A DNA stretch of 64,000 nt from Luteibacter sp. UNCMF331Sha3.1 (GTDB lineage: Bacteria; Pseudomonadota; Gammaproteobacteria; Xanthomonadales; Rhodanobacteraceae): contig NZ_FOBU01000002.1 in the NCBI RefSeq assembly GCF_900109915.1, forward strand, positions 947,170-1,011,169, given 5' to 3'. Under the pieces are notes generated by a model, which was not told the DNA's origin, searched no databases, and was given only the letters and a program-made list of their open reading frames with translations. Shown piece after piece: positions 48,043-56,342 of the stretch. The position numbers were made by a program, and so were the translations under genes. How positions within the stretch are numbered: the stretch's first letter is position 1; every line of letters begins with the position of its first letter.

Positions 48043-48159
48043 CGTTAATGAGTGAACCAAGATCGCGGTAATCGTTGAGGTCATAACGAGGCAGATAGCG
48101 ACTTTGAATGATAGGGCAACCCAACGGAAGTCGTCGTCGGCTTGAAATGAAGTTTTCAT
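48037..48159 (-). CDS. Possible 40-residue single-pass membrane peptide
   Basis: A short minus-strand frame (MKTSFQADDDFRWVALSF, then KVAICLVMTSTITAILVHSL, ending TS) encodes one membrane helix after a polar N-terminus. It overlaps the end of the preceding gene by 6 bp in convergent orientation. Only a weak CCGGAA ribosome site precedes it. Its size and layout suit a small toxin or regulatory membrane peptide, but it is unproven. Confidence 0.35.
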   Translation of the reverse strand: MKTSFQADDDFRWVALSFKVAICLVMTSTITAILVHSLTS

Positions 48160-48589
48160 TTCCGGTGATCCCGTAAATTTTTGTGGGCTTTGCAAGGCTC
48201 TAGCGAGTTGCCTATTCCTACTCGACGTCGGGCAGCTGCACCTTAGGCCGAACCGCTAAGGTGTCAACTGCCCTACCGGAAACATTTAAAAGCAAGAGCG
48301 CGTCTATGTGTTGTCCCAACACGCCGCTCAAAGCCAAAGTCACAAGCAACTGCTGAAAGTCCAGAGCAGGCCCAGGCCGCGCCCCGTGCGCGGCCTTCTC
48401 TCATCGGCTGGTCAGCCATTCCGCAGTTAGGCTCCCTCCTTTGTGTCAAGGACACTTGACACGCTCCCTCCGTCTGCTTTGATGTCTTCCCATGGGGGCG
48501 GCGTGGTCGGCCACGGCTGCGCCAGCCATAGACGGTCATAAGGCCGCGACCAACACGCCGCATCAGACGGCGGACAAGGGGACTGTTAC
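48160..48589. other. Non-coding region upstream of the relaxase, candidate oriT
   Basis: These 430 bp hold no supported gene. They contain a palindrome GTGTCAAG-GACA-CTTGACAC (48443-48462) flanked by two copies of GCTCCCTCC (48431-48439 and 48463-48471), and GC-skewed sequence with several short repeats. Placed directly upstream of a MobA/MobL gene, this is the expected location of an origin of transfer. Confidence 0.5.
48443..48462. repeat. Palindrome in the putative oriT
   Basis: GTGTCAAG-GACA-CTTGACAC has perfect 8-bp arms and a 4-base loop, with identical 9-bp direct repeats on both sides. It could be the relaxase recognition hairpin or an operator for relaxase expression. Confidence 0.5.
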
Positions 48590-50248
48590 ATGGTGCTGCG
48601 CCACGCTCGCCCTCACTTAGAGATCCATAGCCGGTCGAAAGGCCATAGCGCCGTTGCCGGCATCGCCTACAGGCTGGGCCTGCGGCTCTGGGACGAACGC
48701 CTGCAGGTCTGGCACGACTACCGGAAGCGGGCGCTAGGTGAGGAAGTCGTTATGGCCCTCACCGTCGCTCCGGTCGGCGCCCCGGACTGGGCTACGGACC
48801 CTGGCGAGTTGTGGAATAGGGTCGAGGCGTCCGAAAAGCGGAAGGACAGCCAGGTCGCGAGGGATTACCGCATCCCTGTGCCCCTGGGCCTTGATGATAA
48901 GAGGGCCGGCGAACTCGCCGAACGGTTAGCCCGTTTCATCATGGGCGAACTGGGCACCCCCGTATCTGTGGGGCTACACCGCGATGCCGACACCGACGCG
49001 CTGGGCGATGTGAAGCCACCCGACCGCCAGGGCTACCACGCACATTTGTATTTCCCCTCGCGACCCCTGGTCATTCAGGCGACCGGGGACGGTGAAGATA
49101 CGAGCGAGACCGTCGTTGCTTTCGGTGCTCGCCACCCCATGCTGGCAAGCAAAGCCCTCGGGAGAGGAATGGTAGAGACCTTCAACCGGGTCTGGGCTGA
49201 ACTGGCGACCGAGGCGGCCGCGGATGCTGGCCTAAATGCGCGCTATGACCATCGCAGTTACGAGCGCATGGGATTGGACCTATTCCCGCAGCCGACGATC
49301 GGCGCCGGCGCCGTAGCGTTGGAGAGGAAGGGTTTCTTCACGCGGAAGGGCGACGCCGTTCGTGACATCGTGGTCGCCAGCCGGGCTTACGAGATCGCCC
49401 ATGCCGAGGCCATCGAGGTCCAGCACAGTGCGGCCAGGGCGGACGTGGCCCGAGAGCGGTCGGCGTGGAATGGAGCAGAGCCGGAGCGCGATCCGAAGCA
49501 GGACGAAAAAGAGCCTTCCAGCGCCGTGTTCGAGGCGGAGACGGTCCCAGAGCAGGACCCGGCCGAGGTGCTGGCCGGCTTGGCCCCAGGTGCTCCTTTG
49601 CTCGAACGGTTTCAAGCGCTGGCGCCACGGCCAGCAACGCCGGATGAGGCGGAGCGCATGGGCAGACTGCGTCGCCTGGTGCGGACGCTCCAGCGGGCGC
49701 TGGCATTGCTCCGGGGGCTAGCGGAGCGCCTGACCGAGGCAGAGGGGCGTGTCCGGCGCGCACGGTCTGCCAAGGCGGAAGCCGAATTTGAGTTGGACGA
49801 GGCACGCCGCCACCGTGCCGCCGCGATCACCCGGGCGGACGACTGGGTCAAGGCCCACCCGGTCCGCGTGCGCGCCGCCAAGCTAGCCGGGCGCAAGCCC
49901 AAAGCCTGGGCCGATCTGGACCACGACATCACCTTTCACCGCCGGGCGGTGGATCAGATCAAAACGATCATTGAAGCCCAGCGGTCGACGGTCAGCGGCT
50001 TGCGTGCCGGCGAGAAGAATCTTGAGCAGCGGGCCAATCGCACGCGCCGCCGCATCCGGGCGGCATCCGATGCATTCACCGTGCTGGGCGCGGACCTGAT
50101 GGCGCCTCTTTTGGCCGCGATGACGCCGGAGGAACGGGTAGAGGTTACGCCCGACATCAGTGTGCGAGAACGACGAAATGTCGTGGTGGGTCCGGTCATA
50201 GAAGAGCGGCTAACCTACCGGCCGCCAACTATGCGGCCACGGCCCTGA
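48590..50248 (+). CDS. MobA/MobL-family relaxase (MOBQ type)
   Basis: The 552-residue protein nicks the origin of transfer to start mobilisation. The N-terminal part has the family start LEIHSRSKGHSAVAGIAYRLG (in two stretches) with the catalytic region, then GYHAHLYFPSRPL carrying the histidine pair of the HUH site. From about residue 330 the sequence is Ala/Glu/Arg-rich coiled coil (EAEGRVRRARSAKAEAEFEL) as in many MobA/MobL proteins. GGGGACTGTTAC precedes the ATG. It is the only transfer gene in the element, so a helper conjugation system is needed. Confidence 0.85.
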   Translation: MVLRHARPHLEIHSRSKGHSAVAGIAYRLGLRLWDERLQVWHDYRKRALGEEVVMALTVAPVGAPDWATDPGELWNRVEASEKRKDSQVARDYRIPVPLGLDDKRAGELAERLARFIMGELGTPVSVGLHRDADTDALGDVKPPDRQGYHAHLYFPSRPLVIQATGDGEDTSETVVAFGARHPMLASKALGRGMVETFNRVWAELATEAAADAGLNARYDHRSYERMGLDLFPQPTIGAGAVALERKGFFTRKGDAVRDIVVASRAYEIAHAEAIEVQHSAARADVARERSAWNGAEPERDPKQDEKEPSSAVFEAETVPEQDPAEVLAGLAPGAPLLERFQALAPRPATPDEAERMGRLRRLVRTLQRALALLRGLAERLTEAEGRVRRARSAKAEAEFELDEARRHRAAAITRADDWVKAHPVRVRAAKLAGRKPKAWADLDHDITFHRRAVDQIKTIIEAQRSTVSGLRAGEKNLEQRANRTRRRIRAASDAFTVLGADLMAPLLAAMTPEERVEVTPDISVRERRNVVVGPVIEERLTYRPPTMRPRP

Positions 50249-50274
50249 AGCGATAACGGAGGAGCATTCCTCTC

Positions 50275-51177
50275 TCATCCAACCGCTTTCTTCCAGTCAA
50301 AATGGTAACCGGCCTCATCCAGTTCTCGTGCCAGGATTTGCTTCCAAGCGTGGTTGGCATCGTAGAGACCCCATACCACCCCGGCAAAATCGCTGGGCGT
50401 TTCGACCCCTTCTTTTACCAGTGCAAACACACGCGAGCGCCCCAAATGCCCCATGAAGAATCCGAGCTCCAACAAAACATTTTGGCGAGCACGCGGCTCA
50501 AGCTTTCCACTGCCTTTGACACCGCCCTCGTCGTCGGGTGTCATCAACACCACTGCGAAGCCGACATCCTTGTGTGCTTCAATCTTTTCGATGACCGTTT
50601 TTCCGCCACTGGCCTGCTCAAATAAGATCAGCGGTTCGAGCCCCGCGTTGGTCAGAAATCTCGCCACCGCCTCACGCGGGCCTTCGTCGTGGCCATGCAC
50701 GATGAAAACGCGTTTAGAGTGATTGGGCACCACAGGTTTTAGCTCCTGTCCGAGCGATAAAGCAAAGGCCTCGTAATCGCGCACGAAGGGAATGACCATC
50801 TGGCGAACCATCGAATGAAGCCCAGAAATGATCTTGTTTCCAGCGTGGAAATATTCGTAGCCGAAGTTCAGGGCAAACTCCGGATTTTCAGCAAACCGGC
50901 GTAGGAGTTCCCGCACGCAACCAAGATATTCGCGCTGATCGTCGGGCCAGTCCAGCTTGCTACTGCCGATCATCCCGCCACCCGTCTCGGCTCCCTTTTT
51001 TAGAAGAGCGTCCACATCTATGCCTTGCGAAATCACCGCATTGACTTCCGCTAGGGCGGGGCTGTCGAGCGCTTTTGCGAGGCGGCGAAGAGGTCGTTCG
51101 TAGGACTGAAAATCAGAGGACTGGAGGTCAAGAACGGCGTTGTTGATCTCTTTAAAAACACTGACCGTGCCGCTCAT
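50275..51177 (-). CDS. TIR-like (PF10137-type) nucleotide-binding protein
   Basis: The 300-residue protein has a helical N-terminal part of about 150 residues and a C-terminal TIR-like domain of the PF10137 type: KRVFIVHGHDEGPREAVARF, ILFEQASGGKTVIEKIE, VGFAVVLMTPDDEGG, PRARQNVLLELGFFMGHLG, VVWGLYD. In CBASS and Pycsar systems this fold binds a cyclic nucleotide and degrades NAD+. A catalytic-type Glu lies in GKTVIEKIE. No cyclase gene is adjacent, so the activating signal is unknown. It overlaps the 107-residue gene before it by 4 bp, forming a pair. Confidence 0.75.
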   Translation of the reverse strand: MSGTVSVFKEINNAVLDLQSSDFQSYERPLRRLAKALDSPALAEVNAVISQGIDVDALLKKGAETGGGMIGSSKLDWPDDQREYLGCVRELLRRFAENPEFALNFGYEYFHAGNKIISGLHSMVRQMVIPFVRDYEAFALSLGQELKPVVPNHSKRVFIVHGHDEGPREAVARFLTNAGLEPLILFEQASGGKTVIEKIEAHKDVGFAVVLMTPDDEGGVKGSGKLEPRARQNVLLELGFFMGHLGRSRVFALVKEGVETPSDFAGVVWGLYDANHAWKQILARELDEAGYHFDWKKAVG

Positions 51178-51497
51178 GCGTCACCATTGTTGGCGGCACG
51201 CAGTTGCGCTGCTTTCTCAACGATCTGCTGCCTAAGGTTGTCCTTAATCTGATCGCCCATGTTCGCAATCATGGCGTTGCCAGGGTAATCGGCGAGCTTG
51301 CTGTTGATCAACGACTCGACCTCCATGATCGCGCGCTCAATGCTTCCAGGATCTTCGGGGTCGAGTTTCACGGTAGCCAGCTCGCCGTCCAAAGAAGCCA
51401 TCGCTGCCTCAAACTGGCGGAGTTCACGGGTCAACTTGTCAAATCCATCGAGCTTAATCACGGCATTAATCCCCAAATGACCCAACCCCTGAGCCAT
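51174..51497 (-). CDS. Small helical partner of the TIR-like protein
   Basis: This 107-residue protein has two helical parts (FDKLTRELRQFEAAMASLDG and SIERAIMEVESLINSKLADYP) and a C-terminal NLRQQIVEKAAQLRAANNG, suggesting a coiled-coil or oligomerising role. Its stop codon overlaps the start of the TIR-like gene (ATGA), so the products are made in coupled translation. No family is recognised. It could be an adaptor, antitoxin-like inhibitor or sensor for the TIR protein. Confidence 0.6.
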   Translation of the reverse strand: MAQGLGHLGINAVIKLDGFDKLTRELRQFEAAMASLDGELATVKLDPEDPGSIERAIMEVESLINSKLADYPGNAMIANMGDQIKDNLRQQIVEKAAQLRAANNGDA

Positions 51498-51547
51498 GTC
51501 AGGTCACAGTCTGCCTTGGATGAGTCTCGTGGTGTGAGATACGAGGA

Positions 51548-53164
51548 TTAGGGCAGGGAGCTGCTATACCGTGGCCCCATCCTTCGTTTGAACTCTCCGC
51601 CCTCGGCCTTTGCCCGTTCCTCCCGGTCCCGTTCGGCCGCCGCCCTCGCCAGGTATCGGTCGAACCGTCCTGACGCATAGGGCTCCAGTGGCAGGGTAGG
51701 GAACGGCAGTGCCTCTAGCACCTGCTGGCACTCCAACACCGTGGCATCCGCCACGTAGGTTTTCTTGTCCACGCCCTCCCCTGGCGAGTGGCCATTGACC
51801 GCGCAGATGATGCTGTCCGGCACCTTCCGGCGCTCCATCAGGGTGGTCAAGTTATGGCGCAGGCAGTGGAGGGTCTTGCGTGGGTTTTTGATGCCGCACA
51901 CTTCCCGCAGATGAACCCCATTGAACCATTGGCTCACGGTCCGGCCGGGACCACCTTCCTCCCATGGAATCCCGGGGAAGAGGAGGTTTGAGCCGCTGGC
52001 ACGGACGTCTTCGATGTAGCGCTCAAAGCCCAGATCCAGAAGGACCTGGGGCACTGGGATGGCGCGGATGCCGTAAGAGGTTTTGACGCTTTGGCCTTCC
52101 CCGTCGGGCGTGATGTTGAACACGAGCACCTGGTGCTCGATGCCGTCCTCGTCCAGGTAAGGCTTGCGCACCACATCGTCCAGATACAGTTGCGCGATCT
52201 CGTTGACCCTCATCCCGGTGAAATGACCGATGAGCGGCGCCCAATATTTGTGTGGAGCGTTGTGGCTCCGCATGTGAGCGGGGTCGAAGATGGCCGCCAG
52301 GTCTGCCTTCGAAAACACGTCCTTTTTCTTGCGCATCCGGCCGTTTTCGTCCTTGCGATAGCGGGACGTGTCGATGTAATGAAATGGGTTGGTCGGGATC
52401 TCGCCTAGTTTCACCGCCCAGTTCATCAGGGCGTTCACATGCATCAAGTGCTTATGTTGGGTGCCCAGGCCGATGACGGGCAGTTTGGCGCCCTTGGCCC
52501 GGGCGGCCACCTCCGGCGCGGTCAGGTCGGCGAGGTGGGGATAGTTCTGGCGCCGCTTCGGCCATGCGGCAATCAGGTCCGCGAACACAATGGCATCGGC
52601 GGGCGTCAGGTCGGCAATCGGCCGGTCCCCAACGGTTTCCACCAGCAGTTTGAGCGCGGCTTGCCGGTCTCGCGTGGCCGGCGTCGCCCGCTTCGGCCCA
52701 TGTCGTAGGTTGGCCAGGTGGAGGTCAATCAGTTCGCCCAGGGTTTTCCCCACCACGACCGCGGAGGGCTCCGCAGCCGGGGATACCTGGCCGGGCTCTG
52801 CCACAGTCCGAGTTGCCGGAGGCGGCGCCGGCATTGGGACGTGAGGGGCCCGGGGCAGGGATACCGCCACCGAAGGTCCGGCCACGTCTCTGGTCGACGC
52901 GTCCCGGATCCGGTCCATCTCCCACATGCGCTCCAGCATCTGCATGCCGAGGGCGTGCCCCTCGGCGCAGGTCGGCGAGAAATCGATCGCGCCGTCTGGC
53001 CCCGTATGGAGGTGGTAGAGCGGCGGACGAGCGGGTGATAGAGGAAGGCCGGCGGAGGGCATGGGCGAACAATGTGAAGAAGGGGGCCGTTTTGTAGGCC
53101 GACCATCGAAAACGTCAACCGCATCCGCTGGCGTTTTCTGCCGAAAACGCGTGATGCGCGTCAC
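51548..53164 (-). CDS. Tyrosine recombinase (internal integrase)
   Basis: The 538-residue integrase-like protein has an SAM-like N-terminal core-binding domain (GELIDLHLANLRHGPKRATPA) and a catalytic domain with R in FTGMRVNEIAQLYL, H-R in TLHCLRHNLTTL, and the Tyr in DKKTYVADAT. The C-terminal NGHSPGEG supplies the second histidine. The start is taken as GTG 53164 because GGAGG lies 8 bp upstream; an in-frame GTG at 53185 is possible. It lies in the interior of the element, not next to an att site, so it may be a relic of an older element or a second recombination module. Confidence 0.75.
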   Translation of the reverse strand: MTRITRFRQKTPADAVDVFDGRPTKRPPSSHCSPMPSAGLPLSPARPPLYHLHTGPDGAIDFSPTCAEGHALGMQMLERMWEMDRIRDASTRDVAGPSVAVSLPRAPHVPMPAPPPATRTVAEPGQVSPAAEPSAVVVGKTLGELIDLHLANLRHGPKRATPATRDRQAALKLLVETVGDRPIADLTPADAIVFADLIAAWPKRRQNYPHLADLTAPEVAARAKGAKLPVIGLGTQHKHLMHVNALMNWAVKLGEIPTNPFHYIDTSRYRKDENGRMRKKKDVFSKADLAAIFDPAHMRSHNAPHKYWAPLIGHFTGMRVNEIAQLYLDDVVRKPYLDEDGIEHQVLVFNITPDGEGQSVKTSYGIRAIPVPQVLLDLGFERYIEDVRASGSNLLFPGIPWEEGGPGRTVSQWFNGVHLREVCGIKNPRKTLHCLRHNLTTLMERRKVPDSIICAVNGHSPGEGVDKKTYVADATVLECQQVLEALPFPTLPLEPYASGRFDRYLARAAAERDREERAKAEGGEFKRRMGPRYSSSLP

Positions 53165-53570
53165 GTTTCGAGCCTCCGCAAGCACTTACGCAGTTTCCTA
53201 CGCTGACTTGACTCCCTCGACGGCTGTGGGAGGGTGACGTAGATGAGCCGATGCCGAGCCACCCCTATCACGCTTCGAAATGGTCATTTTTTGACCAGCA
53301 AACGAGACCGGGAGAGTATGTAGGGTCTATAGGTGTTAATACAGAAAAGCCAGTAACCCCCTGTCACCCTTCTCATATTTTTACCGGTTACTCGCCGCCG
53401 TGTTCCGGATACTCTCGACCGCCAGCCACTCTCGTGGCTTACCGGCGCCCCTTCCACGGATGACGTGGCACGTCACCTTGTCATGATCCGCCGTCCCGCC
53501 GAAGTCGGATTGTCGGCCTTCAGATCGGGCACAAGAGCGCCTTGGCGCGCGTCCTGCGGCATTCTGTCCA
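53165..53570. other. Non-coding region upstream of the internal integrase
   Basis: About 400 bp separate the internal integrase from the DUF4755-like gene end. The region contains a perfect dyad TGGTCA-TTTTT-TGACCA (53281-53297) and a second dyad AGTAACC/GGTTACT (53352-53358 and 53386-53392), but no frame with coding character. These may be recombinase or regulator sites. Confidence 0.4.
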
Positions 53571-54080
53571 TTACTCGTTGAGGAAGATGGTCAGTCGGTT
53601 CTGCCACTCGGACGCTTGTTCGAAGTTCCGGTTGCCGTTGAAGGCGTCGGAGTAGCGCCGAAACGCCACTTGGATCACAGGGGTTTCCAACCGGCGGGTT
53701 CGGATGGCGATTTCGTTGCGGATCCTGGATCGCTTCCCGAAGCCATTGGCCACATCGGTCCAGGTGTGCTCCCACGCCGCAATCTCGCCCCGATCAAGGA
53801 TGTAGGTGCGGCCACGCAGGTCTTTCAGCCAAAGCCGCTGGGTCGTGATGTCCAAGGCAATGTGGTCGGCGGCATAGGTTGCCGTCAGTGGCGGTTCGTT
53901 CTTCGCAGCGAACTGGCGTTCTTTCAAAGGCTGGGGACCCCAACGCAGGCGGGTAAACCCGCCCGTCATGAGGGCGGGCACAAACGCCAGGATGGCCGAG
54001 ACTGTAAAAGGCGCGCCCAGGACAAGAAGCAGCCCGGTCACCATCACCCAGGCCACCACCAAAACGGCGATAAAAGGCAT
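53571..54080 (-). CDS. Membrane protein resembling DUF4755
   Basis: The 169-residue protein has two N-terminal membrane segments (FIAVLVVAWVMVTGLLLVLG and VSAILAFVPALMTGGF) and a soluble C-terminal domain (ALDITTQRLWLKDLRGRTYI, IRTRRLETPVIQVAFRR) of the sort annotated DUF4755 on mobile elements; the family assignment is from memory and tentative. It lies 27 bp downstream of a secreted-protein gene on the same strand, so they form a two-gene unit divergent from an XRE regulator. Confidence 0.55.
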   Translation of the reverse strand: MPFIAVLVVAWVMVTGLLLVLGAPFTVSAILAFVPALMTGGFTRLRWGPQPLKERQFAAKNEPPLTATYAADHIALDITTQRLWLKDLRGRTYILDRGEIAAWEHTWTDVANGFGKRSRIRNEIAIRTRRLETPVIQVAFRRYSDAFNGNRNFEQASEWQNRLTIFLNE

Positions 54081-54107
54081 CTTTTCCTCCTTGATAGGTC
54101 AGGGGGC

Positions 54108-54494
54108 TTAGTGCGGGTCGGCTTGGCGGATACCGGCGCGGCGGGCTTTGCCCAGATACAGCGTGGGCTGGCGGCAGATGTTCCACTGAGTGACGGTCAG
54201 CGGGCCGCGATCGGGGTAGGTCACCCGGAGATCGAACACGCACTGGCCGTCCGGGAAGGCGACCATAACTTGGCCTGCCCGGCCGCCCTGGAGCGATCCG
54301 GCCGTGTCCAATGGGCGGTAGTCGTTGGTTCCCGTGGGCGCGGCCTCAACGGAGGTGGCCGGGACGGCGTCGTCATTAATAACGGTCAGGTAATGCGTCG
54401 CGGCGTGGGCAGAAGGCCCCAACGCCCCGACGATGGCCAAAACCAAGGTGCAAGCCAGCGGGCGGCTTCTGCCACCGATCGTCCAATCCAACAT
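54108..54494 (-). CDS. Secreted protein of unknown function
   Basis: The 128-residue precursor has a signal peptide (SRPLACTLVLAIVGALGPSAHA) and a mature part with two cysteines (DGQCVFDLRVTY, WNICRQPTLYL) that could form a disulfide. No family is recognised. The start at 54494 is preferred because the signal peptide begins there; the frame extends upstream through non-conserved sequence. It is the first gene of the unit with the DUF4755-like protein. Confidence 0.5.
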   Translation of the reverse strand: MLDWTIGGRSRPLACTLVLAIVGALGPSAHAATHYLTVINDDAVPATSVEAAPTGTNDYRPLDTAGSLQGGRAGQVMVAFPDGQCVFDLRVTYPDRGPLTVTQWNICRQPTLYLGKARRAGIRQADPH

Positions 54495-54540
54495 GGTCCC
54501 TGTTCCTAAGAGCGCCATCAGCGGCGCGTCACGAAGCTTA

Positions 54541-54557
54541 CACCCGTTTTTCGGGTG
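54541..54557. repeat. Leader hairpin between divergent XRE and secreted-protein genes
   Basis: CACCCG-TTTTT-CGGGTG is a 6-bp inverted repeat in the 124-bp divergent region. It may be the operator of the XRE protein or part of an attenuator. Confidence 0.4.
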
Positions 54558-54618
54558 CATGCCTGAAACTAGGGTAAACACACGCTGGGACTAGCGTGCG
54601 GGGTCCGCCGAGGTCCGC

Positions 54619-54924
54619 ATGCCAAAGAAGCCTGTTCCGAAACTCACCAGCGTCCACAAGACCGAGCAAACCGTCCTCTGCGGCTTGCTTAGGGAACTGC
54701 GCCTAGCGACCGGAATGCGCCAGGACGAAGTAGCCGAAAAACTCGGCACGAGCCAGACCACGATTTCGGAGATCGAGCTGGGGCAGAGGGGAGTGGACCT
54801 GTTGGTCTGTCGCCGTCTGGTTGCTGTCTATGGGGCGGACTGGGAGGAGTTCATTAGAGAGCTGGAACGGAGATTGCTCGCTGCACCTCGACCAGCGGCT
54901 GCCCTGCTTAGGCCGGACCGGTAA
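54619..54924 (+). CDS. XRE-family transcriptional regulator
   Basis: The 101-residue protein has one Cro/C1-type helix-turn-helix (LRLATGMRQDEVAEKLGTSQTTISEIELG) and a short C-terminal helix. It is divergent from the two-gene secreted/membrane unit and 60 bp upstream of the ParA-led operon, so it probably controls one or both. No effector domain is present, in keeping with mobile-element repressors. Confidence 0.75.
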   Translation: MPKKPVPKLTSVHKTEQTVLCGLLRELRLATGMRQDEVAEKLGTSQTTISEIELGQRGVDLLVCRRLVAVYGADWEEFIRELERRLLAAPRPAAALLRPDR

Positions 54925-54942
54925 GCGCACGCGCTAAAGTCG

Positions 54943-54964
54943 CGGATGTATCGGCTAACATCCG
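54943..54964. promoter_or_regulatory. Dyad upstream of the ParA operon
   Basis: CGGATGT and ACATCCG, 7-bp arms 8 bp apart, lie just before the ribosome site GGAGG (54975-54979) of the ParA gene. It is a plausible autoregulatory operator for ParA or a target for the upstream XRE protein. Confidence 0.5.
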
Positions 54965-54984
54965 GCTACGGCTTGGAGGTATGA

Positions 54985-55815
54985 GTGAGCGCTAAGATCG
55001 TTTCCCTGATCAATATGAAAGGCGGCGTTGGAAAGACCACGCTCGCTATCGGGATGGCTTGGGAGTTGGCAAAGACCAAGAAGGTCCTGCTGGTGGATAT
55101 TGATCCACAGTTCAACGCCACCCAATGGGTGGTGAAGGCCGACATTTACCTTGACTGGGTGAAGAACAAGCACACTGTTCTTAGCATTTTTCAGCCGAAT
55201 GGGCCTGCTGGATTCCATCACGGAAATCAAGCCGCAGCTTTCCAGAAGCCGACACCAGTAACTTCGATCATCCACGTTCAGCATTCCGGCTCTGAGCTGC
55301 ATGTTCTCCCCTCTACGTTGGAGTTGATGAAGCTCGATGCGGCTCCGCGAGGAACGGAAAATAGGCTCCGGGTTTTCTTAGAGCGCGTGCGCTCCGCGTA
55401 TGACTATATCCTGATTGATTGCCCACCCACGGCGTCGTTGTTTAGTTACAGCGCTTTCTTGGCGTCCGATGCCTATCTTGTGCCTGTGAAGCCGGATCCG
55501 CTCTCTGTTCTGGGTCTGCCTCTCCTTGACAAGGCTATGCTCGACTACGAGGAGAGATCCGGCCAAGAACTCCCGAGGTTAGGCCTAGTGTTCACGCAGG
55601 TCCGTCAGACCGAGGCGATGAGAACGACGATGGATCAGGTTCGTCGGGAATACCCGGGCGAGGTGTTTGATGGACAAATCATCCAGACGACCGGAGTGGC
55701 GGAGGCGGTGGAGGACAATAGCCCCTTACAAAGTTTCCACAAGACGAGCGCCCTGCTAAGGGCGCCGCTTGCTAAGATTTGCGCAGAGTTTACAGACAGG
55801 GCTGAATACGTATGA
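54985..55815 (+). CDS. ParA/MinD-type ATPase, first gene of a three-gene operon
   Basis: The 276-residue protein carries the deviant Walker A NMKGGVGKTT with the signature lysine, DIDPQFNAT (Walker A' region), IDCPPTASLFS (Walker B) and a C-terminal VPVKPDPLSVLGLPLL region, all typical of ParA ATPases that cycle on DNA. The GTG start at 54985 has a perfect GGAGG 5 bp upstream; an ATG at 54981 leads only to a 4-codon frame. No ParB gene follows. Its end overlaps the next gene by 4 bp, so it forms a coupled unit with two proteins of unknown function. Confidence 0.8.
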   Translation: MSAKIVSLINMKGGVGKTTLAIGMAWELAKTKKVLLVDIDPQFNATQWVVKADIYLDWVKNKHTVLSIFQPNGPAGFHHGNQAAAFQKPTPVTSIIHVQHSGSELHVLPSTLELMKLDAAPRGTENRLRVFLERVRSAYDYILIDCPPTASLFSYSAFLASDAYLVPVKPDPLSVLGLPLLDKAMLDYEERSGQELPRLGLVFTQVRQTEAMRTTMDQVRREYPGEVFDGQIIQTTGVAEAVEDNSPLQSFHKTSALLRAPLAKICAEFTDRAEYV

Positions 55816-56342
55816 CCACTGGGACGCCGAGACAACGGTATCTTTATCTCCTGGCTAGACTCTACGACTTGGCCTCCGAGTTTACAGACGAAGAACTGGC
55901 ACGCATGAAGAAGTCATTGCGACCAGACGACGCCAAAATCGGTGGACGGGCGATTGAACTTCTAACAGGCCTCCATGGCGCGGCGCCGGGTCGGACCACG
56001 GCCGACTCGGCAGAGCTCGGTCCGCTCGAAGTTGAGTTGCCAGATTTACTGCCCGAGCCTGCTCCCGGTCGAACGGGCGCGTGGAATGATCGGGCCCTGT
56101 TTTCATTACTTCAGGACAAGTCTCTCTTCCCGAGTGTTAAGGAAATATCCGCGTTCCTTCCGGCTTCGGTTGCGGCCAAGCACAAAGAATCGCGAGAGCG
56201 GTATGTTCAGCGGGTGATGAAGCATGTCATGACGCTGTCCGATTCGGAAAAGAGGGAGTTCCGGGAAAGGCTCGGTAAATTCGTATCACGCAAGCCTGCC
56301 GGCTTTGTATCGCAATGGAAATCTCTCATTAAGGCGCTCTAA
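55812..56342 (+). CDS. Second gene of the ParA-led operon, unknown function
   Basis: The 176-residue soluble protein has a helical N-terminal part (YLYLLARLYDLASEFTDEEL), a Pro-rich middle and a C-terminal helical part (YVQRVMKHVMTLSDSEKREF) with a basic tail (FVSRKPAGFVSQWKSLIK). It is not recognised. It overlaps the ParA gene by 4 bp and the following gene by one base (TAATG), so all three are translated in a fixed ratio. It could play the adaptor role ParB plays elsewhere, linking ParA to DNA or another partner. Confidence 0.6.
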   Translation: MTTGTPRQRYLYLLARLYDLASEFTDEELARMKKSLRPDDAKIGGRAIELLTGLHGAAPGRTTADSAELGPLEVELPDLLPEPAPGRTGAWNDRALFSLLQDKSLFPSVKEISAFLPASVAAKHKESRERYVQRVMKHVMTLSDSEKREFRERLGKFVSRKPAGFVSQWKSLIKAL

